DNA from: Strongylocentrotus purpuratus
Taxonomy: Eukaryota; Echinodermata; Echinoidea; Camarodonta; Strongylocentrotidae
Reading direction: 5' to 3'
DNA: 64,000 bases
NCBI RefSeq assembly: GCF_000002235.5
Contig: NW_022145532.1
Coordinates: 620,001 to 684,000 of the forward strand
The notes beneath the pieces were generated by a model, which ran no database searches, was not told the DNA's origin, and saw nothing but the letters and a program-made list of their open reading frames with translations. Position numbers and translations under genes: made by a program. Numbering within the stretch: position 1 is the first letter of the stretch; every line of letters starts with the position of its first letter. Positions 21,868 through 35,500 of the stretch are shown here, piece by piece.

Positions 21868-24800
21868 CTGCAAGAAAATATATGACACCAAAGTTGTCTT
21901 TTGAAGGAAATCATTGAAAATTATCATGAGGCCGATATCAATAAATGTTGTAAGTGTTTTGCAACACAAATCATTATATTGCAGATTCAGTTCAACAAAG
22001 CACGCACTCAATATCATGATCAATAACAAAGTAATTGTCATAAACTCTAAACACAATAGCTCAAACAACAATATTGATTTCATTTCTTAAGCTTCAGTCT
22101 AAAAAATATATACCTTGGTTCTTATTCTTAACTATGAAGGAGACTAAATTGTTGTAATGAAACCTTGTGATATTTATTTATTTATTCAGTTTTATTTAAA
22201 AACAGGGTAGTCTTTTCAGTGCCAAAGGCCGGCTTTACAAAAGAGCCCTGTACATACAAAGATTTATTTAAAAAATGGAATACATTGTAGAAAACAAAGA
22301 CATTTATAAACAACATACCATAAGAGATTGAAAGGCTAAAAACACAGACATATAATGAATTGGGACTTGTTATTGGGACATATACTATTATCATTACTAA
22401 TTTAAAAATTGTTAATTTCATGATTATGATTATCATCACCATTATTATCATTATTATCAAAATAGTATTTATACTATGATTTCCCTATGTTATGAAAGCA
22501 ATTGGTCTTACTATATGGAATGTTGTTCTGATGAGACATGGCTGACTCTGTAGGAAAACTTCCAACCTCAGTCTCCTTGAACATGCTGGGGACACCAGGG
22601 CTCCACTTGCAGGTACGGGAGACAAAAAACAAGATCAGGACCACGACTAGGACTCCTCCCAGAGCTCCAGAGACTGCTGCCAATGGAAGACTGGGTTCCG
22701 ATTTGACATTCGGCGGTCTGAGGGAGCTAGTATGTGAAGAGGGTGTAGGTTGGTAAGGAGGGGTCGTCGATGTGGTAGGATGGGTTGATGTGGTAGGATG
22801 GGTCATAGCTGCAACAAAAATATGAATTATCAGACAACAAAAATTAACACATTGCTATTGAAACCAGGTGGATTCCGCCCTGAAGCCTAAGGAAATGAGA
22901 GAATTCAGAAATTAATTGGCGGAGATCTTCAAAAATTATTGAAGGGAAAGACCAGTTCTGGTCATGCAATTGCATTGTGAAAGAAACGTTGTGGAATCGA
23001 TCAGAAAAGGTTGATCATCTAGCATATAAATCTGGTGTGTACTGCAAGGTTTTGGAATCATCAAAATTATAAGAAATTTGGCCCAGTCTTGGTAAAGTTG
23101 CAAGCACTGTTCACAAAAAGATGTATATGGGACTACGCGACACGTGCACGATATCTATCTGGTCCGGATTTTGATAGGGGGACGTTTCCAAAATTGGTCT
23201 ATACCTTTAATGGGATAAGGGCATTACATGCCTCAGGAGTAATCCTTGGAAGTTCTCTGGACTCTCAGTGTACACTACATTTGCTAGTACATGTAGGCTG
23301 TTCAGTTCATTTTGCATCAAAACGGGGGTGTGATATCTGGATTTAAGGTAGTAAAAGAGCATTTTGAAGAGAAATGGAATTCAGAACTCACCTGTAACAT
23401 TGATGTTTTTGTTGGAGTTAATCATCGGACATTGTTCACACAGTGCTTCATTAATCCATACCTGAGGAATGATTTTTTTTTTTTAATTACAAAAAGGGGT
23501 TCAGTTGTTTTTGATATTAATAAACTATGAAAATAAGCAAATGAATAAACAAAATATTTTCAATTTCAATTTATAAAGTCTAATCACAAGCCTGCAACCT
23601 TCAGTAATCAAGAACTTATGATCTTAAATATATTTCTTAAAGGGAAAAAAGAGAAAATAGAAAAATATTCAGTAAAGTCATTAACATCATGGACATATAA
23701 TAAGAAATCTAAAATTTCACAAATTTATGAAAGTTTAGTTGAGTAAATCAATGCTTCTGAATTGATTAACAGATCCATAGTTTTCATGCGACTTGAAGGA
23801 TGACTATTTAATCGATACATTTTCTGAAGCATGTTTGAAATTACCAACACTATTAGCTCACTTGATTATTATGTTTTATAATCTTACTTTCAAAACTTAC
23901 ATATGCTCTATAAGTTCCCTCTTGTACGTTGTCGAAAAGCACAGGAGGATGATCAGTTTCCTGAACAAATAATTACAGAAAGGTTATGAAAAAAACCTAT
24001 CATGAAGGCAAAAGATTAAATCTAGCATAAATGAGAGATTTACCAAATTTCTTTTAAAGCACATGAGAAGATAACAGGAATGAAAGAGGAACACAACCAA
24101 ACAAGTACATGCAAACATTTCATAACTTCTACTGATACCAAGGACTAAATAGATAGGTTTTAAAAACTTTCATGAATTAATCCATGGAGGAAGCCTGTCG
24201 TGAGTAAATATGGAGATTGAAGATTGTTCCTTACTTTAGGGTCAAGAAAAAGTCGTGAATTAAACTTTAGTTATATCCTAAAAATGAGCTAGCATTTACT
24301 CACCGTATTGAAGGTTATTAAATGCTGCCCATTGTTGTTACCTCCCACTTCCTCATTACCTCCCACTTTCTCAAGCCAGACTTCATAGACCGTATATTTA
24401 TTGCTAGGCCAAAAATTCACCACCACGGAACCATTTTTAATTTGAGTAGCGTCTGGCCGCCATTTCGGGATCCAATCGACGGGTGATTCTACATAGCAAA
24501 CAAGTTTATTTTTATCATGACATTAGTGTTCTATTAACCTATAAAAGAATCATAGGTAAGGTTTTCAGGGTTACACAGTATAAGTCCTTCAAAGGAATAT
24601 GAGACATGAAAAGGGATGGGCTTTGCTAATTAAGAGCTCTTAGTAAGAGCTCTTAGCAACACCCATCAGCCTTATTCAGGGCTTTTATTCCTTTGAAATA
24701 ATTACATTGTATAACCCTGTAAACTTTACCTGCAGTTTCTCTACCATAAAAAGTATTGCAGATATTTCACTCATAACAAATAACACAAAACAGGACAGTG

Positions 24801-27800
24801 TTACCGTTAAGTGATGTTTTTTGGATTATCTTTAGATTTAAAAAGTATCACACATAATCCATGTACTTTTAGCACGAGTAAAATCACAGGAAATTTGGGA
24901 TTCATCTATGTTACAGTACATTGTGCTATTTACAAATATAAACAAGCTAATTGAAAAATAGAAAGAATGGCAACATTTGCGGAATTCATACCCATTGTTC
25001 TCATCTAAATTGGCATTTTGTAGTCTTTTTTTAACATTCACATGGGTTCAATCAACACACATTTTGATTTGCCCTACAGAGTGAAGAGTGAAATGAAAAT
25101 TGTGGCCAATTTGAAGAGGCGAAGGTGATCCATTTGGATGTGTTGGGAAATCCTGAACCTCTCTGGATTTGCTCCTTCATGCATATGAAATAGATTGTCT
25201 AAAGATCATAACTGAGAGCTAACATTAAAAAACATAAAATTGGGCAAAGGTGTCACATGTATTAAAGTAATAAACTTACCAACGTTGCATACAGTTAAAT
25301 TTGATTCCTGTCCACACTCTGCACAAAAAATATAATAAAACAGAAGGTAAATATCTACAACAGGAGAGTAGCTTCACTGCCCCTTGAGGAAACATTCGAG
25401 GCACTGTTTGCTCATGTAGATGAATATGAAAATAATGAAAATGATACCGAAAACAACAAAATCTGCCAGGCAGTGTAAAATTGATTCTTCTTCAAATGAG
25501 TTCTTTTGGATTCGATATATTATGTACATTTCCTCAGGATAACAATATATATTCCCTAACAAAATTGGAGTTTCTATAACTTTTTACAGTTCTTTGAGAT
25601 TTTTCTTACAGTCAATTTTCATCACTACTTCCATTATATTTTTTCACTGCCACTTACTTGGAAGTTTTGTAAGAAATCTTCCTTCATTTGAATTATCATC
25701 ATTGTTTGGTAGGCTGCGGATAATGGTGACGTAATCCATGTCAGGTTGTGCAAAATCTCCATTCTGGCAAGTCACTGAGAAATCGGACTGAATTATGAAA
25801 ATAAACAACAACCAATTGCCTATTTAAGGTCACAAAAAGATATTTAATTTTGAATGCTTGCATATAGTCAAAATATCAGCTTTTTAATAATATTTCTGTA
25901 AAGATAGAAATGCAAGTTTACAATACTTTTGTAAAAAATGTAAAAACAACTTGCAGATAAACTACTCGAAGCATCTGTACAAACAAACGCACACAAGGAG
26001 CCCAAGTCCTAACTAAGTTATGTGCATTTGGCTTTATATTATTTTTAATTTCTTCATACTCGTGTTAATGTTAATCTATATAATACATTTATTTTTGTTG
26101 TTGTAAGGAGGGATTAGTTGATTTTAAACATACATGTACAAGCAGGATAAAATTAACATATTAGGTGACCGATAGTACCCTTGAAACCTAATTAAATTGT
26201 GGGTTGTTTGAACATGTTTCATTTGAAAGACTTCAACAGATTTCAAAGTCTAGCTTTCAATTTCCATTAGATAATAAAATCATATGGATTGTTCTTCAAA
26301 TATGTTTTTTTAGATGTGCTAACTGCTACCTGGTAATATGATACATGCAAAGTCTAATGTGTATTAAATCACAATTCACAAATATCTTTTAAAGGCTTAA
26401 AACAATATGCAATAGAAAATAAATGAAACAATGTGACATACCTGAGCATCATTAACCGTCAATGTTCTGTTGAATGAAATTGTGACACAGAAGTATTGCG
26501 CTGCACAAATACTTCGGTGACACATGACCTTAACTTCATATCCAGTCAAAAGGCTGATGCGATCTGGATAAATAACAACCATGAGTTTCCTGATTAGTAT
26601 ACATCCATTTTATTCAAACAACGTTGGTACATGTATGTGAATTCCATTAGTACTACAATCATAATGATATACTCTATTTCATGGAAAAGTTCATGGGAAA
26701 AAACAGCTTTAGTTGCCATATTTTACATAACGAGGGGTACTTCCCTCTGTCGTGTCTTTTTTGATGGATTTTTTTGGTTTTACATAATTCAAATAACATT
26801 CAAATGGGCTGAAATTTTGTATTGCTGTATAAGTGCATACTACACTACATAATTAATGGGCTTTATTTAGTTGGGTCGAGGGGGCACAACATCCTAAAAT
26901 TTGTTGACAAGGAAAACTAATTCCATCACCTCAAATTTGGACTTAGGTATTAAAACTAAGCCACTTAGGTTTCAAGGGGGGGGGGGGTAAGTGCTGGTTA
27001 TCCCCCTTAAATCTGCAAGTGGACAGTATGGTGGCCCTGAAGGGACATCGCGAATAGACTAAATCGTGAAAAATATGCGATAAAATTCACGATATCGTCA
27101 ATTTTATCGCATATTTTTCACGAAGAAATTCACGAAATTGACGATATCGTGAACTTTATCGTGAACTTTTCACGATGAAATTGACGATATCGTGAATTTT
27201 ATCGTGAAAAGTTCACGATATAAAGTTCACGATATCGTCAATTTTATCGTGTACTCTATCGTGTACTCTATCGTGTACTCTCCTGACGGGCGCTTCGTAA
27301 ACAAAACCAGCCCTAGCTGGGGGAGACAGAGAGAAGGAAAAAAGGGAAAGGGAAAGAGAAGATAAAAGGAAAGAAATAATAATAATAAGAAAAGAGGGAA
27401 ACGGGGGGGGGGGCGAAGGGCTCTTGCCTCCTCCTCACTCCCCCCCCCCCCCTCCCCGCCAAAAAATAAATCAGAGAGAGAGAGAGAGAAGGGAAAGGGA
27501 AAGGGAAAGAGAAGATAAAAGGAAAGAAAGAAGAGGAAGAAGAAGAAAAGAGGGAAACGGGGGAAGGGCGAAGTACTCTTGCCCCCCCCCCCCCGCCAAA
27601 AAATAAATCAGAGAGAGAGAGAGAGAGAAGGGAAAGGGAAAGGGAAAGAGAAGATAAAAGGAAAGAAAGAAGAGGAAGAAGAAGAAAAGAGGGAAACGGG
27701 GGCAAAGGACTTTTGCCTCGTCCCCCCGCCCCCCGCCAAAAAATAAATAAGAGAGAGAGAGAGAAGGAAAGGGAAAGAGAAGAAAGAAAGAGAAAAACGA

Positions 27801-29505
27801 AAAAGAGGGAGAATAGGAAAGAAAGGAAAAGAAAGAAAAGAAAGGAGGCAAGAGCCCTTCGCCCCTGTTTCCCTCTTTTCTTATTCTTTTTCCTCTTCTT
27901 TCTTTCCTTTTATATTTTCTTTCCCTCTCCCTTCTCTTTCCCTTTATGGCGGGAGGGGGGAGGGGGAGGTAAGAGCCTTTCGCCCTTCCCCCGTTTCCCT
28001 CTTTCCGTCTTCTTCACCTTCTTTCCTTTTATATTTTCTTTCCCTTTCCCTTTCCCTTCTCTCTATCTCTCTCTCTCTCTCCTATTTATTTGTTGGCGCG
28101 GGAGGGGGGGGGGAGGAGGCAAGAGCCCCTCTTTTCTTCTTATTCTTCTTCCTTTCCTTTTTTATTCTCTTTCCCTTTCCCTTCTCTCTCTCTCTCTCTT
28201 ATTTATTTTTTGGGCGGGGGGATGCAAGAGCCCTTCGCCCCCGTTTCCCTCTTTTCTTCTTCTTCTTCCTCTTCTTTCTTTCCTTTTATCTTCTCTTTCC
28301 CTTTCCCTTTCCCTTCTCTCTCTATCTCTCATTTATTTTTTTGGCGGGGGGTGGGGAGGGAGGAGGCAAGAGCCCTTCGCCCTTCCCCCGTTTCCCTCTT
28401 TCCTTCTTATTCCTCTTCTTTCTTTCCTTTTATATTTTCTTTCCCTTTTCCTTCTCTCTCTTATTTATTTTTGGCGGGGGGGGGGAGGAGGCAAGAGCCC
28501 TTCGCCCTTCCCCTGTTTCCCTCTTATTCCTCTTCTTTCTTTCCCTTTCCCTTCTCTCTCTCTCTCTCTTATTTATTTTTTTGGCGGGGGGGGGGGGGGG
28601 AGGTAAGAGCCTTTCGCCCTTCCCCCGTTTCCCTCTTTCCTTCTTCCTCTTCTTTCTTTCCTTTTATATTTTCTTTCCCTTTCCCTTTCCCTTCTCTCTC
28701 TCCTTATTTATTTTTTGGCGGGGGGGGGGGGGGAGTGAGGAGGAGGCAAGAGCCCTTCGCCCCCCCCCCCCCGTTTCCCTCTTTTCTTCTTATTATTCTT
28801 TCTTTCCTTTTATCTTCTCTTTCCCTTTCCCTTTTTTCCTTCTCTCTGTCTCCCCCAGCTAGGGCTGGTTTTGTTTACGAAGCGCCCGTCAGGAGAGTAC
28901 ACGATAGAGTACACGATAAAATTGACGATATCGTGAACTTTATATCGTGAACTTTTCACGATAAAATTCACGATATCGTCAATTTCATCGTGAAAAGTTC
29001 ACGATATCGTCAATTTCGTGAATTTCTTCGTGAAAAATATGCGATAAAATTGACGATATCGTGAATTTTATCGCATATTTTTCACGATTTAGTCTATTCG
29101 CGATGTCCCTTCAGGGCCACCATAGGACAGTGATCTGTAGCATTTACCTGTCGAAGCCTTCCAGCGAGGGGCCAGATCAAGGTATATATTCCCATCTGTT
29201 GCTATGTAGGAGGAGGAGTAGGAGTCTAAGCCAACCTGGAGGGGAGGACCAGGTGCCTGATTGATAGGTACAGTGACATCGGTTTCACAACTTCCTAATC
29301 AAAGTAATAACATATATTTATATATTTCATCAATTAACAGAGCTGTAGCTACAGGGAGGCGAATGCCCAAATCAAATAATGGAGAACAAAATTAGAAAAG
29401 AGAGAAACGAAATTGATAAGAAGAATGTATCTGGATCTCCTCTACCCCCTGACCATTAGCCCCATATTTAATTTTCACCAATAAGGTCAGTGTCCCCCCC
29501 CCCCT

Positions 29506-29536
<31 letters not shown>

Positions 29537-32500
29537 GTTCCAGCGCCCTCTCAATGGCGAGACTTACTCTATGCCCCCATCGATTCTCATTTTCTTATCC
29601 AAAGAAAACAAAACAAAAGAAAACAAGACCAAAAAAACAACAAAGATAAATGGTCATTTGATAATATTTAGGTTAAGTTTTTAAAATAGCTTTCCCCATA
29701 TTTGTTTTCTTTAGATAATTGGTATCAAATCTGCATAGGTTTTTTTTATTTTGTGACAACTTGAACTCTAAGCTTGTAATTACATTTTATTCCTTGTACT
29801 TTATCTAATTTAAGTTGCTACCAGCATTAAAAAACAGCTTAACTGGATTTATTATCTCTCCTCAATATAATATTGATCCTAGGGATTTCCCCTTCGAAAG
29901 CAAAGTACAAATGCATCAAAACCCTCAGAAAATTATGCGCACTATTTTTCATTAAAAAGCAGCAATTGCTATTTTCACAAGCCTGAAATATCATTAAATG
30001 AGTGCAAAAACAAATAACTATTTTTTTCTGAAAGTAAAAGTGTCCAAGTTGTAAAATAATAAGATTCTGTTAAACACAAGGATATCCTATTCAAATTATA
30101 GACTATGAATAAAAAAGTTAGTGTGAAAGAAAAAAATTATTGTGATAAGAATAACAGATATAAAAGAGGGAGGGGGAGACAGAAAAGAGAGAGAGAGAGA
30201 GCTGGTAGATGAATTGGTGGCAGCGGCAAAGCATACACAATGCGTGCGAAGAAATAATTTAAGACACACAGCAAAAATTCTAACCTCTAAATACACAAAA
30301 CAAAAGGATCCTTTCTGCCACCATTTTTCAAAAAGATCTATTGACAAACTCTGTCAAATGATTGGTATTACTTCTAAACATAAAGTTTTTTTAAAAAATC
30401 ATTAAGCCAACAATCAAACAGGTAACTATATATCAAGCACTGTACAGATTAAGCACAATGGGAGCATTTTAATCAAGTACTAAGCTGATCCAAGATTGTG
30501 GCATGCCAGCAAGTATTTTGCTCTAGGCAATGGCAAATGTGGCAAAACATACAAAGATTAATCTAAAAGTTTCAAGTTCTCATCCAAGTTTTCATTTTCT
30601 TAAATTTATTGTGAATCCTTCCTAATTCTTCTCCAGTTCAGTTTTGTTGAAAATAGATAAGATATCATGTATATATACTTTTGAAGTTAATATTTAGATT
30701 GACTTACTTGTAGTACTTATTACACATGGTGGTAAAGGTATACCTGAAGCTCCAGTTGCATCCTGTAAGAGAGGAAATGTAATGATTAAATTACACATCA
30801 GGAAACTTATTCTTCATTCAGGTTTAATAATTTGGAACATGTTCTGTAGAAAACTAAAATCTTACTACTTTAATATAATCATCTGATATGAGTCAGAAGG
30901 GCATGAGCTCATATAATTTTCAGGTTTATAAAGCACCTCTAACCTCTCGGGAGAATTGGGGTCACTTTCAGATTGATTGGTTACAGAAAATGTCCTAAAT
31001 ATCTTCTTCAAGTGCCTTCCCAGGGCCTGAAGTTACCAGCTATTCGATTGAAACCACTTCAATCTGTAGCAACACCCCCTTTACACAAACATCAATTAAG
31101 CTAATACCAGGTATAGAGCATAAGAGCAACATCCATGAACCTCAAGCAACCCATCAATGGCTGACCTAATCTTTAAACATTAACAATCGCAAAGCCTTTA
31201 TAAAAATCAACCTAAAGCAACTTAGCTTTATAAATCACCTAATATTGAAATCTGTCAAATTACAATCACATACATATTTTATGAATATCTTTGACAATTA
31301 AAACAAAATTATGCACTGGACTTCTGTTAGTGTTTGGCCCTGTTTCGAGACCAAGTACCCTAAATATCAATTCACAACTTTTTTTTTCAAATACATGTAA
31401 CCTGAATCATGGATAGATCCGGGGGGGGGGGTCATGGGGTCGCGACCCATTTTTGTGCTAGATAGTTTTTGTGTGTAAATAAACACTCAATAATTCTTAT
31501 GAGCACTTTTTTCTTTGCTTGCTGGTCAGTCTTCTCGGTTATCGTACCCCCTCCTCCCCTCCTCCCCCCCCCCCCCACCCTAAAAGTTTCAGATCAGCCC
31601 CTGCTGATTGTAAGAAGAAATCTGATATTTCTTTAGATCTCTTGATGATTATCCAGGAGCTCCTTGTTGTCATTTTGCCGGCTACCCGTAAAAAGTCTAC
31701 ACAAATTGTTTCCCAATACAATAAAAAGATATCACATACGATTAAGTCTTAATAATGTACAAGGTTATCACAATTTTAACAGTTTGCCAAGTCTAGAGAG
31801 AAAACCGAAAGTTTAATAAACCTTGATATGAGTGTTGTACGACTTGATCCCTAGCTTCCTTCCTCATAGTCGTCATCATGATTCGGTTAGAAAGGTTTTA
31901 TTTGAAACAAAATCTTTTCAAAGGGCACTTCCTCATATGGATAAATGTACTGCCGTTTACGATACATTGCATATACAGCCTTCCGACAGGCAGCCGTTGA
32001 TTTGCTTAAAGTTGAGCTAATCAAGACTATAATGCTGTTTGTACATTAATGGTACAAAAATTGTTTTCCCATTACAATAAAAAGACTTCACATATGATTC
32101 AGTTTCATGTACAGCGATATCATACATTTAACAGTTTGCCAAGTCTAGAGAGAAAAGCCAATGTTGAATAATTCTTGAAATGAGTGTTGAACGACTATTC
32201 CTAGCTTCCTTCCTCATATTCGTCATCATGGTTGGAAAGGTCTTATTTGAAACAAAATCTTTTCAAAGAGCTCTTCCTCATGTGGATAAACTTTACTTTT
32301 TGTTTAAAGAACCTATGATATTTCCTGGCTATTGCTGCAAATAGTAAACTTTATAAATGTGTCTGCTTCACTGATAGATGCTCCTTCTTTGAACCAACTT
32401 TCTCACTGTTAGTAATCATTGCACCACTACTCATGCCAATGTAAAACAAAATACTTTATTCTTACGGTTAAGACCTTTTTAAGATTTACATGCCAATTGA

Positions 32501-35500
32501 AATGTAGTAGACTGCTAGAAGTAAGTCTTACATTTCATTGTTTATCCAAAAAAAAGACCTCTTTGTAAGTTCAGAGCTTAAGTGCTCATTGCTCCCATAT
32601 TATATAGGCCTACATGTATATATTCATCATTGGCATTCATGTGATCTATATCATGAGACATTTCAGATCAATCTTTCAGGTTCGCTTACTGGTATAGTTT
32701 TTGTGTAATATAACTTCACTGAACATTGACCGTTGATATTATTATCTTGAAACCTGACGATATGATTTCCTTCGTGATGCACATTGTTTCATGTTTTGAA
32801 CTTCACGCCCCACTTGATTCTATCCCTGAAGTTCGAATATCATCCAGCACTTTGCCTTGCTTCTATAGGCAAACAAAGGGTTCCCCCTTTCAAGATAATG
32901 TTTACAAGTGAGCCTGGGTAAAGATTAATGCAACTGTGACAGTCCCTATCTTTTCAATACCAAGAGAAAATGGTGATGGGATCTGGCCCCTAATTTTCTT
33001 TTGCTTGTCATAGTTTTTGTTTGTTTTGTATTGGACCCCCATCGATCATCAGAAGAGGGTGTCAATTGAAGTCAACATCCTTCCCTCCCCCCCCCTAAAA
33101 AAAAAAAAAAAAAAAAATCCTAGCACTGCTATAGTGAATACTGAGGAGAAAGTTATTAATCACATAGTCAATAAGATGTGACATACACCCTCGCACTTCA
33201 GTGAATTCCCTAAGAACCAGACTAGAGAGTACAAACCGAAAGATCTCTGTAACATGAATGTTGAAGATCTCTCTGTAAATTGACACAGCAACATTTTGAC
33301 CTTTAACATGCTGACCCACAATCTTCTGAGTTCATCTGCCTGGGGGATACATACTGGTATGAGCTTAACAATATTAAAATGGTTTGTGAACTATGTGACA
33401 ACATAATGGGATAGACTGACCAGTCATAAACATACTGCCTCTGGCACCATCTTTGGTGGCAGATCAAGGCATAAATCTTACTTCAGTTGTCTGCAAACAA
33501 GAAAGTTTGAGTTCACAGTTTCATTTTTACCCATTTCTTTACTGAGAGAAGCTCCACAAAACAAAAACAGAAAGAAGTAGCTGGATCAAGGAGAATATGT
33601 GCTTCATGGTATTCAAATTAATCTGAATGAGTATAAACTAAAGGATCATCATTTCATCCAAAGAGCATTTTGGGTTCTGACAATTTTTGTTACTGTAATT
33701 TTATATAACAAAATGACAACAGCAACAAAATAAATAGGCCTCATAATGATGATAACTTTAAGGGGATAGCCTACGGCAAGTGCAATAAAATATGGATATT
33801 ATGTAGAAGGGGCTTAACATTGTCTTTATTATCACTGGAAAGAAACATATATTATCAAACTAGGAATAATTGAGGATTCAGAAAAAGGAACATTTAGAGT
33901 GAATTGGGTATAAAAGAAGTGGTAGATCTCAATCTATCAATTGTTATTTCAACATTCAAAAATGTTTATCTTATTCTTTGCCCATTTGATGAATCTTTAA
34001 GTAATATAATTCTGTGATTTTTTTTACATCAACCCTAACGAATGCTGTAAGAGAGCGTGATTAGGGCCTACCTTATTTAGACTATTTCTAAAATCAAGTT
34101 GTGGCACAGGGGTATGACCTTCGTAAACATTATCTTTCTCTTTCACTTTCACTTTCATCAACAGTGTATTTGAAACTGTTCCATAAAAATTACACCTTAC
34201 CCTTCAAAACGATTCTGGAATGAGGAGAGAAATCTAGATCTAGTTCAATCATATCTCATTTCATTGATAGAACAACTTAATTAGGGTTAATACTAATAAA
34301 ACGTGACTATTTCAATATTCAAATTAATCTTGACCTAAAACATCATCAAAAAAGCTTTTGAAGTCAACCCATGCCGGTCACTTATATTACATTAAAAATA
34401 AAATAAAACTAATATACACACACTTTCTTATGTTCTCTTCACTTTTCTGTATAATGTAAAATGTAGGCCAGTATTCGATCAAGAGTTGGCCATTGCATAA
34501 TAGTATTAATACAATTGCTCTAAAGGCCCGGTCACACAGCCTTTCGCGTCTGTATCGCGGGTAAAATTTCGCGATTTTTTTTTGCCCGCGGTTGCCCGTG
34601 GTGGAAAATGTGCAAAATTGGCTTACCCGCGGTTTACCCGTGGTATGCCCGCGGAACAGACGCCGGCGACTGTTCCGCGTCCTTATCGCGGGTGAAGCGC
34701 GGCGGTACCGCGGCCTACCACGGGTATAATAAAGCAGCCGAACCGGGCTGTAGAAATCATAACCGCTCCGTGCTTACACGCGGTACACACGCTAATGCAC
34801 GTGATAACAACGCCGCGGTACAGACGCGAAACAAACGTGCTATGACCGTGCTCCACCCGCGATTACCCGCTAAAATTTCGCGTCCTACCGCGTGTAACCA
34901 CGTCTTAACCGCGGCCGTAGCACGTCCTAGCACGTTCGTTCCGCGTCTGTACCGCGTCTTTACCGCGTGTGTACCACGTGTACCACGTGTACCGCCCGCG
35001 ATTACCCGCGGTCTAAATTTTTGGGCAGCCCAAAACTTTTTCGCGCGGCCAACCGCGTGTGAATTTCTTACCGCGTGTAACGACGGGTAAAGTACGGCTG
35101 TATCGCGTCTTTAATTTATCGCGACCTCAAAGCGTCCAACAGCGTCTGCTTCACGGGCAGAAATTTTTGGCCGTGATTCGGCCGCGATACGCCCGTGGAG
35201 GGCTGTGTGACCGGGCCTTAATATAACCAGCCACTTGGCACTTCGGTTGGACAAGAGAGTTGTATAATATTATCCACTCAGATTATTTCACAATATAGTA
35301 CATTATAATATCCCTATACCATAAAAACTATCAAATGTGGTCTATCAACTTATCAGCAGATTTTCGGACGATATATGTCACGACTTGGAAGCTAACATAT
35401 CAAAGTATAGTTTTTCGCACCATAACATTCTATGCTTGCATTGTTTAGTTTATGCATTCGGATAAAGAGAAGTAGTCTACTATAGAACTCTAAACAAAAT

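Noticed and set aside
22474..22806. Reading the minus receptor's TM exon on into SKTNCFHNIGKS-stop
   Set aside because: A GTAAGA donor at 22511 and the phase-matched exon at 21867 give a better model; an unspliced short isoform remains possible.
23035..23530. Plus-strand frames of 103 and 72 codons within the minus receptor gene
   Set aside because: They overlap a minus-strand exon and its intron, with no conserved features.
27313..28950. Long overlapping open frames (up to 297 codons) rich in Ser, Phe, Leu, Pro or Arg, Glu
   Set aside because: They follow the purine/pyrimidine minisatellite of the fold-back element, occur on both strands, and have no domain or splice support.
31420..31605. 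Possible further hAT MITE (poly-G near 31420, CAGCCCCTGCTGATTG at 31594)
   Set aside because: Neither matched inverted ends nor a target duplication could be established.
34608..35090. 160-codon frame MCKIGLPAVYPWY...
   Set aside because: Lies wholly inside the CpG-word MITE; composition explains the open frame.
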